From: a virus | IMG/VR virus record: IMGVR_UViG_3300021956_000077 | Span: 1 to 24,656 of that record | Reading direction: 5' to 3' (one strand) | DNA: 24,656 nt | Shown: piece by piece, positions 6,919 through 12,493 of the stretch | How positions within the stretch are numbered: position 1 is the first letter of the stretch | Layout of the letters: each line of letters opens with the position of its first letter | Notes under the pieces: model-generated | Told to the model about the DNA's origin: nothing | Databases searched by the model: none | The model's input: only the letters and a program-made list of their open reading frames with translations | Position numbers and translations under genes: made by a program

Positions 6919-7359
6919 CTACTCTTCTACAAACAACTGTTCCATCACAGTTGGCGCACGAGCCATCCCGTACTCTTCAAACTCCACTGCTTGTATACGC
7001 ATGTTGGGAAATAACTGTTGGTCCTGACCTGACACAATGTCTGCAAACACAGTGGCTATTTTGCGGCAGTTCTTGTCTGTTAGATCTCTAGTGTTGCCAA
7101 GACGCATGTTACGCAACACACCACCAACTAAACTGGCCGCTGTGTTTTGTCTGCTGTGTCGGGGTGCATAACCCAATTCTTTATTGGCTGTGTTCCAATA
7201 CTCAATCAAGTTTTGGTCATCAGTGTTTCTACTGATACTGCGTTCGTTGACTTCAATTTGCAGTTGTTCCAACTGACGCATGATCCATGACTGATCTTCT
7301 TTTGACATATCCCAATATACGGCGGTTCCTGCGATGCGGGGGCTATACTTAATTTTCAT
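6919..7359 (-). CDS. Protein of unknown function (146 aa)
   Basis: The ATG at 7359 follows GAAAGGAAACAGGAA, a strong ribosome binding site, 13 bases after the stop of the gene upstream on the same strand. The sequence is mainly helical with charged surfaces. The N-terminus (KIKYSPRIAGTAVYWDMSKEDQ) precedes a helical stretch, and a basic patch lies near residues 84-103 (LRNMRLGNTRDLTDKNCRK). No motif, signal peptide or membrane segment is recognised. It is the last gene before a bidirectional terminator and is probably co-transcribed with the 229-residue gene. Confidence 0.65.
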   Translation of the reverse strand: MKIKYSPRIAGTAVYWDMSKEDQSWIMRQLEQLQIEVNERSISRNTDDQNLIEYWNTANKELGYAPRHSRQNTAASLVGGVLRNMRLGNTRDLTDKNCRKIATVFADIVSGQDQQLFPNMRIQAVEFEEYGMARAPTVMEQLFVEE

Positions 7360-7372
7360 TTCCTGTTTCCTT

Positions 7373-8062
7373 TCAAATGGGTATTATTTGCATACCAGAG
7401 GGTCTAAAGTTCTTTATGGGCTGACTGGCGGCCATAAAATATCGGCCCCCACCTTCTAGATTAAAAGCACCTTCCACTTCGGCATTTTCAATCCATAACC
7501 GGTAGTTCATTGTTTCACCATGTGTCCACATAACCATACTGGTAAATGGCGCCAGTTTCATTTTGCTAGTGCGATCTTTAAAGTTAAGTCTATAAGTGGC
7601 TTTGCCAATCCACTTGGTACAACTTAGATCATTGTAGTATTCCCAAGCCGATCCATATGCCAAATCAGTGGCCCACCCTTCGGGCAAGTTGGCATAGAAT
7701 TCACTGCGCTTGTTTGTTACACGCCATTTGAACTTTTGAAACACTGGATTGTTGTTGAAACTGATATCCATGTTGACAGCCATTCTAAGATATGTAGCAC
7801 CATCATGATCTGCACCTTTTGGGTTCAACAGACTCAAGCGCAGGTAACTGATTGAGTTGTAGTCAATCAATGGGCGCGATTGCACTATCTCCTTCCTAAT
7901 GGCCCTACAGTTCTCTGGTTCCGATTCTTTCGCTGAAGGCGAAAGGGGTGGTAGCACCGCAGGTGCGTCCTGTCTCGAAGAGATGCCGTAAGGCAACGGC
8001 GTGTCGCCGTTATTACTTCTTACTTCTTTCTTATTAAATATTACTTTTGCAGAATCAGCCAT
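7373..8062 (-). CDS. Protein of unknown function with a hairpin-rich disordered N-terminal segment (229 aa)
   Basis: The start ATG at 8062 has AGGAAAA seven to ten bases upstream and a late promoter 36 bases away. Residues about 17-50 are low-complexity (Pro, Ser, Gly, Asp) and are encoded by the cluster of five hairpins at 7928-8011. The remainder is aromatic-rich and looks folded, mostly beta (for example YLRMAVNMDISFNNNPVFQ and TSKMKLAPFTSMVMW). This composition would suit a virion beta-sandwich protein, but no family is recognised. The junction between disordered and folded parts makes it possible that the hairpin segment is a later insertion that kept the frame. Confidence 0.65.
   Translation of the reverse strand: MADSAKVIFNKKEVRSNNGDTPLPYGISSRQDAPAVLPPLSPSAKESEPENCRAIRKEIVQSRPLIDYNSISYLRLSLLNPKGADHDGATYLRMAVNMDISFNNNPVFQKFKWRVTNKRSEFYANLPEGWATDLAYGSAWEYYNDLSCTKWIGKATYRLNFKDRTSKMKLAPFTSMVMWTHGETMNYRLWIENAEVEGAFNLEGGGRYFMAASQPIKNFRPSGMQIIPI
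7928..8011. repeat. Cluster of five consecutive short perfect hairpins inside a gene
   Basis: Five palindromes follow each other within 84 bases. They are TTTCGC/GCGAAA (7928-7944, loop TGAAG), GCACC/GGTGC (7954-7966, loop GCA) and TCTC/GAGA (7973-7983, loop GAA). The last two are TGCC/GGCA (7984-7995, GTAA loop, a GNRA type) and AACGGCG/CGCCGTT (7995-8011, loop TGT). All stems are perfect with 3-5 base loops, and the segment looks more GC-rich than its surroundings. It is fully translated in the minus-strand gene as a Pro/Ser-rich linker. Such clusters resemble small palindromic elements that insert in frame, but I know no named family that matches. Confidence 0.8.
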
Positions 8063-8097
8063 TTGAATTTTCCTTTCATCTTTCTGTTAAGTACATT

Positions 8098-8105
8098 TAT
8101 TTATT
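8098..8105 (-). promoter_or_regulatory. T4-like late promoter (AATAAATA) for genes 8062-6919
   Basis: On the minus strand AATAAATA is followed by five bases and an A at 8092. The leader is 30 bases and contains AAAGGAAAA before the ATG at 8062. Confidence 0.6.
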
Positions 8106-8111
8106 ATAAAC

Positions 8112-8138
8112 AAAAAATAACCCCAGGAAAAGGGGTCA
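8112..8138 (-). terminator. Intrinsic terminator after the 64-residue gene
   Basis: On the minus strand a 5-bp stem, ACCCC (8136-8132) with GGGGT (8124-8120), is followed by TATTTTTT. It lies 12 bases beyond the stop of the gene 8150-8344 and just before the late promoter of the next minus-strand gene, so each unit is closed separately. Confidence 0.7.
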
Positions 8139-8149
8139 TTTTGATCAAT

Positions 8150-8344
8150 TTAACCTAAATTGCTGGGCGTCCTAGGATTGACTCTATCCCAATCCGAATG
8201 TGTGCGTAGGTATTCCAACTCAGTGTCTGAACACAAGCCAGTTTCAAAGATCTTGTTTTGTATTTGACGCACAGTCACACGAGCATTGGCGGAATTTTTT
8301 ATGTTCCTTACGGTGGTCAAGAAGGGATTTTTGAGGTCTTTCAT
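8150..8344 (-). CDS. Small basic protein, predicted leaderless (64 aa)
   Basis: I place the start at the ATG at 8344. It lies exactly six bases after the last A of a CTAAATA element, so it coincides with the predicted transcription start. A longer version starting at 8383 would run through that promoter and has no ribosome binding site. The product has a basic N-terminal half (KNPFLTTVRNIKNSANARV) and an acidic, aromatic C-terminal half (DTELEYLRTHSDWDRV). No known domain. It is a single-gene unit with its own promoter and terminator. Confidence 0.6.
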   Translation of the reverse strand: MKDLKNPFLTTVRNIKNSANARVTVRQIQNKIFETGLCSDTELEYLRTHSDWDRVNPRTPSNLG

Positions 8345-8349
8345 ACAAA

Positions 8350-8356
8350 TATTTAG
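8350..8356 (-). promoter_or_regulatory. T4-like late promoter (CTAAATA), leaderless geometry
   Basis: Minus-strand CTAAATA ends at 8350. The predicted +1 at 8344 is the A of the ATG of the downstream gene. No ribosome binding site is present between the two. Confidence 0.7.
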
Positions 8357-8438
8357 GCTGTTTTGATGTCGAAAGGCTGTCATTTTATGTGCTGGATAGC
8401 AACATACAAGAACGATCCTACAAAGATTGCAAAATAAA

Positions 8439-8594
8439 TCATGATCGTGTTTCTACAGTAATGTGATGCTGACGAGGGGCAGTCAACATGCCGATGATGA
8501 ATCCCAAGACCGAACAACCAATCCAAACAATCAATCCGATCTTGATGGCAATCAAAGCCCCCAAAAACACGATTAAAAAAATGATTTCAAACAC
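8439..8594 (-). CDS. Small membrane protein with two transmembrane helices (51 aa)
   Basis: The start chosen is GTG at 8594, six bases after AGGAG. The frame is open to a TTG at 8633, but that lies in the promoter region. Residues about 3-17 (IIFLIVFLGALIAIK) and 19-38 (LIVWIGCSVLGFIIGMLTA) are hydrophobic helices, followed by a short polar tail with His and Arg. The size and layout are shared by small holin-like or envelope-modifying phage proteins, but no specific family is recognised. A near-perfect sigma70 promoter just upstream, in a region otherwise using late-type promoters, suggests expression by host RNA polymerase early or throughout infection. Confidence 0.6.
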   Translation of the reverse strand: MFEIIFLIVFLGALIAIKIGLIVWIGCSVLGFIIGMLTAPRQHHITVETRS

Positions 8595-8624
8595 AGTCTG
8601 CTCCTGTAGTGTTACTGTATCTAT

Positions 8625-8653
8625 AGTATACAATTAATGCCTCGACAAGTCAA
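8625..8653 (-). promoter_or_regulatory. Consensus-like sigma70 promoter
   Basis: On the minus strand TTGACT (8653-8648) and TATACT (8630-8625) are separated by exactly 17 bases. Expected +1 is near 8618, giving a leader of about 24 bases with AGGAG before the GTG start at 8594. Confidence 0.82.
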
Positions 8654-8751
8654 ATTGCCTGTGGCGTAAATACAACACGCTGATGTTAACTGCACAACCA
8701 AGGATGGTAGGGATCAATTTTTTGCAGTTTCTACCCTAGACCCAAATTGGA

Positions 8752-9072
8752 TCAGCCACCAACACTGGTAATAATACCACCTGTGCCAGCAGTGGCCGTA
8801 ATAGATTCACGAACTGCTTGAGCACGAGCCTCGGCCGCCTGAGCCTCAGCCTGTTCACGTTGTACTTGTGCAACCAATTCTAGATATTCGGGAGCCAGTG
8901 CACCATCACGTATCCAACCCATGTGTATCATATGCACATACTTCATAATATCTTCTTCAGTGCATCCTGCTTGTTCCATTAGTAACACAGCAGTTTCCAA
9001 TGCTTGCATAACGCTAGGTCGTTTTACCTGCTGATGTCGAGGTGGTGGAGGAGCGAATTTAGGTTTTCCCAT
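8752..9072 (-). CDS. Helical protein of unknown function (106 aa)
   Basis: The start is taken at ATG 9072, eight bases after AAAGG. An upstream TTG at 9087 has no matching site. The N-terminus is short, basic and Pro-rich (KPKFAPPPPRHQQVKRPS). Residues 22-60 are helical with Met and charged residues (EEDIMKYVHMIHMGW). Residues 65-92 form an Ala/Glu/Gln-rich helix (REQAEAQAAEARAQAVRES), ending in a Gly-rich tail. It may be a small virion or scaffold-type protein, but the family is unknown. It has its own late promoter on the minus strand. The 157 bases between it and the next gene hold only the sigma70 promoter and a possible weak hairpin. Confidence 0.6.
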   Translation of the reverse strand: MGKPKFAPPPPRHQQVKRPSVMQALETAVLLMEQAGCTEEDIMKYVHMIHMGWIRDGALAPEYLELVAQVQREQAEAQAAEARAQAVRESITATAGTGGIITSVGG

Positions 9073-9096
9073 TTCAATGCCTTTCAATGTTAATGA

Positions 9097-9104
9097 TATT
9101 TATT
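9097..9104 (-). promoter_or_regulatory. T4-like late promoter (AATAAATA)
   Basis: Minus-strand AATAAATA ends at 9097, with an A six bases on at 9091. A 19-base leader with AAAGG precedes the ATG at 9072. It is one half of a divergent late promoter pair with the plus-strand element at 9130. Confidence 0.6.
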
Positions 9105-9129
9105 ATTAAGTCCAAACTACCAAAAACTC

Positions 9130-9136
9130 CTAAATA
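9130..9136 (+). promoter_or_regulatory. T4-like late promoter (CTAAATA)
   Basis: CTAAATA ends at 9136. The predicted +1 is A9142, only three bases before ATG 9145. There is no ribosome binding site, so the message is nearly leaderless. Confidence 0.65.
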
Positions 9137-9144
9137 CGCATACT

Positions 9145-9438
9145 ATGCTAGTTACTGAATACGCACACCAAGCAGGCCAATGGCAAACTATAAGACAATA
9201 CTATAGATTTGCTCCAGACTTGCCGCAGGATGATAACCTACGCCCGCCTAGAGATCCTTGTCCAGGTTGTGGTCGTCCATTGAGTGCGCCTGTGCTAAGA
9301 ACACATGAATGCCTAGGTGGTCGTGAAGGATATCCACGCATACCACAGGTCAAAGTCCGAATTAGACTACAGCGTGATCAAGCCTTGATCAATGAGTATA
9401 TTAGAGCACGTGGGCATCGAACTGTCAGCACAGAATAA
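9145..9438 (+). CDS. Small protein with a Cys/His zinc-knuckle motif (97 aa)
   Basis: The ATG lies three bases after the predicted late +1 and lacks a ribosome binding site. Residues 39-56 contain CPGCGRPLSAPVLRTHEC: two Cys in a CxxC pair followed by H54 and C56. This would bind one zinc ion as a small knuckle. The rest is basic (many Arg) and probably helical at the C-terminus (RDQALINEYIRARGHR). Such a protein could bind nucleic acid or another phage protein. No specific family is recognised. It is a single-gene unit, and the apparent small RNA gene follows it directly. Confidence 0.65.
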   Translation: MLVTEYAHQAGQWQTIRQYYRFAPDLPQDDNLRPPRDPCPGCGRPLSAPVLRTHECLGGREGYPRIPQVKVRIRLQRDQALINEYIRARGHRTVSTE

Positions 9439-9447
9439 CCAAACGAG

Positions 9448-9476
9448 TTGACCGGACAGGCAGTTGAGATTATAAT
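9448..9476 (+). promoter_or_regulatory. Consensus sigma70 promoter of a small RNA
   Basis: TTGACC (9448-9453) and a perfect TATAAT (9471-9476) are separated by exactly 17 bases. No reading frame with a ribosome binding site follows. The expected +1 is around 9482, and an intrinsic terminator ends at 9572. It starts only nine bases after the stop of the zinc-knuckle gene. Confidence 0.88.
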
Positions 9477-9481
9477 TGCTG

Positions 9482-9572
9482 ACATGTCTTGTTCCGACAC
9501 TGGTTGAGTTTGAATCTGTAATCCTGTTTGACCAGTGGGAAAAAGCCTCACAGATGGGTGGGGCTTTTTTTT
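9482..9572 (+). ncRNA. Putative small RNA of about 90 nt
   Basis: The segment runs from the predicted start of a consensus sigma70 promoter to a strong intrinsic terminator and holds no credible open reading frame (only a 7-codon ATG frame without a ribosome binding site). Two structures are visible before the terminator: a 4-bp hairpin TGTC/GACA (9485-9499, 7-base loop) and a 7-bp stem CACTGGT (9498-9504) with ACCAGTG (9531-9537) enclosing an AU-rich loop. These share two bases and would compete. The layout of promoter, structured body and U-rich terminator is that of a free-standing regulatory RNA. Its target is unknown. I considered a degenerate tRNA but the T-arm does not form. Confidence 0.7.
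9540..9572 (+). terminator. Intrinsic terminator of the small RNA
   Basis: AAAAAGCCTCAC (9540-9551) pairs with GTGGGGCTTTTT (9558-9569 region), 12 bp with one G-U pair, and is followed by a run of eight T in total. It ends the putative small RNA and can also stop read-through from the zinc-knuckle gene. Confidence 0.85.
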
Positions 9573-9630
9573 GACCGCAAATCCTTGTGCCTTTTCGGTG
9601 TCAACTTGAATTTCTTTCAAAAAAATCCAC

Positions 9631-9638
9631 CATAAATA
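9631..9638 (+). promoter_or_regulatory. T4-like late promoter (CATAAATA), leaderless geometry
   Basis: CATAAATA ends at 9638 and the predicted +1 at 9644 is the A of ATG of the following gene. No ribosome binding site is present. The element lies 60 bases after the small RNA terminator. Confidence 0.75.
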
Positions 9639-9643
9639 AATGT

Positions 9644-9973
9644 ATGGAAAAGAAAACAAAACCATCAGGCCATGGTGGCGCAAGACCCGGCGCTGGTAGA
9701 CCCAAAGGTTCAACCAATGCAGTAACGGTTCAAGGACTGTTGGGCGCAATTGACACAGCCGCAGGCCGTCCTTACATTGAATTGTTGGCTGAAGACTTCA
9801 CACATGCTCGACAAAATGATCGGCAGTTGGCACAAAAGTATCATCACCTAATCATGAGCAAGGTTGCGGCAACATTGGCGGCCGTTGAAGTGAATGAAGC
9901 AGAAGACGCCGTAGAAGCCAAGCGCCAGGCATTTGCTGATGCACTGGCCGCACTAACAAAGGTACAACAATAA
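9644..9973 (+). CDS. AT-hook-like protein, small-terminase candidate (109 aa)
   Basis: The start is taken at ATG 9644, exactly the predicted late transcription start. A longer frame starting at 9587 would cross the promoter. Residues 10-23, HGGARPGAGRPKGS, form a motif common at the N-terminus of phage small terminase subunits and other phage DNA-binding proteins. The GRPKG core resembles an AT-hook that binds the DNA minor groove. The rest is helical with an Ala/Glu-rich C-terminus (EVNEAEDAVEAKRQAFADAL). A small terminase recognises viral DNA and loads it on the large subunit, but this gene is 3.7 kb from the large terminase, so the assignment is uncertain. It overlaps the next gene by one base (TAATG). 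Confidence 0.6.
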   Translation: MEKKTKPSGHGGARPGAGRPKGSTNAVTVQGLLGAIDTAAGRPYIELLAEDFTHARQNDRQLAQKYHHLIMSKVAATLAAVEVNEAEDAVEAKRQAFADALAALTKVQQ

Positions 9974-10566
9974 TGGCATTGTTCAACATTATGCCTAGTT
10001 TTAACATTGGTCCATCAATGTACATTCCTGGGATGAATCCTGCAATAAATTTACCAGGTGGTGCTGGAAGAATTGGATTAGGATTACCAACAGGATCTGG
10101 CTTACCTTCGGCCGCATTGGGCACACCCACTGTAACAGGTTACACACCACCACCAGATTATCGCACAACCTATGGATTGACGCCTGGGTGGGGTAATATT
10201 AATGTACCATTGTTACAACAGTTTGTTAATCCTAGTCCTTATGTAAAAGCGTTGGCTTCAGTAAATGATACTATTAAAAATTTGCCGCCAGTGGTTCCGC
10301 AAGCAGAAATTGCGGCTAGTCCATATCCTAAAGATATGAATCCAGGTTTTGCTAACCCTAAAACTATACAAACTACTAATCCAACAGCAAATCAATACAC
10401 CTGGGGTGTGCCAGGCGCCGTTCCGAATGCTGGTTGGAAATCAACGGGGCCAACACAACCAACCTGGATGACAACACCAGCAAAATCATTTGCACCACCG
10501 CCAGTGACTGTTAAACCAGTGGCTCCAAGTGTAATTGCCACTAAAACAACAGGAGTTAAGAAATAA
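9973..10566 (+). CDS. Pro/Gly/Thr-rich probable virion protein (197 aa)
   Basis: The ATG overlaps the stop of the preceding gene as TAATG, so translation is coupled. The sequence is rich in Pro, Gly, Thr, Asn and Ala with few charged residues, as in FNIMPSFNIGPSMYIPGMNP and APPPVTVKPVAPSVIATK. The C-terminus is basic (GVKK). It looks largely disordered, like other accessory proteins of phage virions. No family is recognised, and no signal peptide or membrane helix is seen. Confidence 0.6.
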   Translation: MALFNIMPSFNIGPSMYIPGMNPAINLPGGAGRIGLGLPTGSGLPSAALGTPTVTGYTPPPDYRTTYGLTPGWGNINVPLLQQFVNPSPYVKALASVNDTIKNLPPVVPQAEIAASPYPKDMNPGFANPKTIQTTNPTANQYTWGVPGAVPNAGWKSTGPTQPTWMTTPAKSFAPPPVTVKPVAPSVIATKTTGVKK

Positions 10567-10766
10567 TGGCCCAAGTCCTACCATCCAATCGCATCAAAGG
10601 CCAACCTGATGCCACCATGAAGCATAAAACATTTGAACTGCCTTACCACAGCACATTCTCAGCAGACCGTAGCCGCTTATACCATAGTAAGACTGTGGCA
10701 AAACTTAATCCAACACGAGCACGACTAAACGCAGTCACATATCCACAGACTGGCCTAGGTGGTTGA
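10566..10766 (+). CDS. Small basic protein (66 aa)
   Basis: It is coupled to the upstream gene by TAATG. The product is basic (many Arg, Lys and His), for example ADRSRLYHSKTVAKLNPTRA, without a recognised domain. It may be an accessory virion or DNA-associated protein. The next small frame starts one base after its TGA stop. Confidence 0.55.
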   Translation: MAQVLPSNRIKGQPDATMKHKTFELPYHSTFSADRSRLYHSKTVAKLNPTRARLNAVTYPQTGLGG

Positions 10767-10767
10767 A

Positions 10768-10827
10768 ATGGCCACAATGGAAGACTGTCCCATCTGCGGG
10801 CATAAGCACCCGAAAAATAAGAACTAA
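10768..10827 (+). CDS. 19-residue mini-protein with a CxxC-H-H knuckle
   Basis: The frame ATG to TAA gives 19 residues containing CPICGHKHPKNKN. One CxxC pair with two following histidines could hold a single zinc ion. The ATG is one base after the TGA of the gene before it (TGAAATG), so it could be translated by re-initiation. Its stop codon lies inside the next late promoter element. The frame is very short and may be chance, though the compact Cys/His motif and tight spacing make it worth noting. Confidence 0.35.
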   Translation: MATMEDCPICGHKHPKNKN

Positions 10828-10830
10828 ATA
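10824..10830 (+). promoter_or_regulatory. T4-like late promoter (CTAAATA), nearly leaderless
   Basis: CTAAATA ends at 10830. The predicted +1 A10836 is three bases before ATG 10839, and no ribosome binding site exists. It probably drives the run of small basic genes downstream. Confidence 0.65.
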
Positions 10831-10838
10831 ATAACATT

Positions 10839-11120
10839 ATGCCATTGATTAAAAGTAAGAGTAAGGGTGCTTTTGCACACAATGTAAAAGCCGAGATAGC
10901 GGCCGGTAAGCCACCTAAACAGGCCGTGGCCATTGCTTATGCTACTAAGAGATCGGTTGGTCGGAAGTCTGACGGTGAGCACCACAGTTCACACAGCCAA
11001 AAGCGCAGTGAACATTACCACAACAATGTCATTGAGGCAACAGCCATTGGACATGGTGCTACCAAGATGACACGCCAGGAAGCAGTTCGTGGCAAGAATG
11101 AGGAAGCGTGGGACAAATGA
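10839..11120 (+). CDS. Small basic protein resembling the DUF6496 family (93 aa)
   Basis: Residues 1-35, PLIKSKSKGAFAHNVKAEI followed by AAGKPPKQAVAIAYATK, match a short motif found widely in phages and bacteria and, as I recall, named DUF6496. Its function is unknown. The rest is very rich in His, Lys, Arg and Ser (EHHSSHSQKRSEHYHNN), then a charged helix. Basic composition suits binding to packaged DNA or RNA, which is inference. The start is three bases after a predicted late +1. It overlaps the next gene as ATGA. Confidence 0.75.
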   Translation: MPLIKSKSKGAFAHNVKAEIAAGKPPKQAVAIAYATKRSVGRKSDGEHHSSHSQKRSEHYHNNVIEATAIGHGATKMTRQEAVRGKNEEAWDK

Positions 11121-11272
11121 CCGTTGCGAAGAAAAAAGGTGTTTACAAACTAAACCCTACACAAGCAGTCATGAAGTCAAACGGCGTCAAGGCCATCTTA
11201 GGTCATGGTCAAGATGTAAAAGGTTATAAAAAGGTCAAGCCACCTAAGGCTATGAAAAGGAAAACAAAATGA
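11117..11272 (+). CDS. Lys-rich small protein (51 aa)
   Basis: The ATG overlaps the previous stop (ATGA) and the stop overlaps the next ATG in the same way, so it is fully embedded in the operon. The 51 residues are strongly basic (about a third Lys/Arg/His), with VAKKKGVYKLNPTQAVMKSN at the start and KPPKAMKRKTK at the end. No domain is recognised. It may be a DNA-condensing or virion accessory protein. Confidence 0.65.
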   Translation: MTVAKKKGVYKLNPTQAVMKSNGVKAILGHGQDVKGYKKVKPPKAMKRKTK

Positions 11273-11664
11273 AAAATTCTACTCTAGGTCGCAAGCCTTC
11301 GAATGATATGAAAAAGGGTGTTGGTGCTTATGGTATCAACCCTCGTGCAAAAACTACCAGCCAGACTGGTGACGGCGAATCGTTTGCGTTCAACGGACAA
11401 ATGGGCGATGGTGTTAACCGCGATCGGGCCACCAATCGTTACAGCCACAATACTTGGTCAGGCCACAGCAATGATGGTCGTGATGTAAACAAGGGAATGG
11501 GCCCTCGCGTTGGTAATGCCAGTTCAGCCGCAATGGTAGTTGGTCCAAGCGCCACTCGTGATGCTAAGAAGTTGACCATTGCCACTGCCGCTCAAGGTGG
11601 TCGCATTGATGGCGGCGCTAGTGTCAAGTTCCCTGGCAACCCAGATAAAATTTACGTAGGATAA
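11269..11664 (+). CDS. Gly/Asn/Arg-rich protein of unknown function (131 aa)
   Basis: AAAAGGAAAACAAA precedes the ATG, which overlaps the previous stop. The protein is polar and low in hydrophobic residues: MKKGVGAYGINPRAKTTSQT, then NRDRATNRYSHNTWSGHSND, ending in FPGNPDKIYVG. It is likely extended or beta-rich. No family is recognised. It is part of the small-gene run between the AT-hook protein and the packaging genes. Confidence 0.6.
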   Translation: MKNSTLGRKPSNDMKKGVGAYGINPRAKTTSQTGDGESFAFNGQMGDGVNRDRATNRYSHNTWSGHSNDGRDVNKGMGPRVGNASSAAMVVGPSATRDAKKLTIATAAQGGRIDGGASVKFPGNPDKIYVG

Positions 11665-11668
11665 AGCA

Positions 11669-12013
11669 ATGGCATTCGTAACATTAGGTAACACAGTATC
11701 AGTTAGTGCTGGTCCAACAGTAACAGTTGCCAACATTCAGACTACCACAAACACATTCCGTGTGCTGAATGCCAACGCCACAGGTTATAGTTACGCTGGC
11801 GTTTACAGCACATATGCCGATGCACTTGTTGCACATCACCCCACAACTGGTGATGCGGCCGGTGGTTCAAGCGTAGGCATCGCTCCCACACAAAATGAAA
11901 TCATCGTTGGTAACTTTGGACCCAATGCTATCGCGGGCACAGTTTATGTTGCTGTGATCACAGGCGCCTCATCAGGACAGTTGGTTCAGATTACTCCTGT
12001 CAAACCTGTTTAA
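11669..12013 (+). CDS. Beta-rich probable virion (decoration-like) protein (114 aa)
   Basis: The start follows AGGATAAAGCA, four bases after the preceding stop. The sequence alternates Val/Thr/Ala strands with Gly/Asn turns, as in VTLGNTVSVSAGPTVTVANI and GTVYVAVITGASSGQLVQIT, a pattern of beta-sandwich capsid decoration or tail proteins. It has almost no charged residues. Location among virion genes supports a structural role, but no family is identified. Confidence 0.55.
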   Translation: MAFVTLGNTVSVSAGPTVTVANIQTTTNTFRVLNANATGYSYAGVYSTYADALVAHHPTTGDAAGGSSVGIAPTQNEIIVGNFGPNAIAGTVYVAVITGASSGQLVQITPVKPV

Positions 12014-12022
12014 GGAAGTCAG

Positions 12023-12202
12023 ATGGCAACAAAGAATTGGATCGCTGGCGCTATTAAAAAGCCTGGCTCACTAAGAAAATCGCTAGGCGTCAAGGCAGGT
12101 GAAACCATCCCAGCCAAGAAGTTAGCAAAGGCCGCAAAGGCCCCAGGTAAGATGGGACAGCGTGCCAGACTTGCCCAAACCTTAAAAGGATTTAAGAAAT
12201 GA
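12023..12202 (+). CDS. Small basic phage protein with a WIxGAIKKPG motif (59 aa)
   Basis: The ATG follows AAGGAAGTCAG. The N-terminus NWIAGAIKKPGSLRKSLGVK followed by AGETIPAKKLAKAAKAPGK resembles a short motif I have seen repeatedly in small phage proteins, often beside DUF6496-type proteins, of unknown function. The C-terminus is Arg/Leu-rich (GQRARLAQTLKGFKK). It is basic and helical. It overlaps the next gene as ATGA. A role with virion DNA is only a guess. Confidence 0.7.
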   Translation: MATKNWIAGAIKKPGSLRKSLGVKAGETIPAKKLAKAAKAPGKMGQRARLAQTLKGFKK

Positions 12203-12489
12203 TTACAGCAAAAGCAAGAAGCACAGTTAAGATTGCAAAAGAAACAGCCGCCAGTTGGTCGTGCGAAAACTTGTATCACAAAGATAATGTTAATGTGGCA
12301 CAAGGTCCACGCACTGGTAACCGGGGTATGCCAGCCAAGCGTACGGACTTCATCTCCAACAAGGCCGAGCGTGCCCCAGTTGCAGATGTTATCGCTAATG
12401 CCTATGGTGACCGCGCACAACGCGACTTTGTCGACGTCAAGGCTGAAGGTATTCGCCCTGTGGTTAAACCCAAGAAGTTTAGCCGCTAA
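12199..12489 (+). CDS. Basic protein of unknown function (96 aa)
   Basis: The ATG overlaps the previous stop (ATGA). A second frame from 12233 to 12502 is also open but lacks coupling or a ribosome binding site, so I prefer this one. The protein is rich in Lys, Arg, Ala and Asp (ARSTVKIAKETAASW, then PVVKPKKFSR at the end) and ends the run of small genes. No domain recognised. Confidence 0.55.
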   Translation: MITAKARSTVKIAKETAASWSCENLYHKDNVNVAQGPRTGNRGMPAKRTDFISNKAERAPVADVIANAYGDRAQRDFVDVKAEGIRPVVKPKKFSR

Positions 12490-12493
12490 GGAA

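Noticed and set aside
8666-8672. GTAAATA on the plus strand, resembling the late promoter.
   Set aside because: Only a 14-codon frame follows, and the first base does not match the [C/A] of the other sites.
8690-8750. GGTAG/CTACC inverted repeat as a terminator.
   Set aside because: Only a 5-bp stem with a loop of over 20 bases and no T-run in a suitable position.
9453-9534. A tRNA-like fold: CGGACAG could pair with CTGTTTG followed by A and CCA, and TTGTTCC could be an anticodon loop.
   Set aside because: No T-arm with a TTCRA-type loop forms, the D-arm lacks the GG pair, and the 5' part overlaps a perfect -10 element. A small RNA explains the region better.
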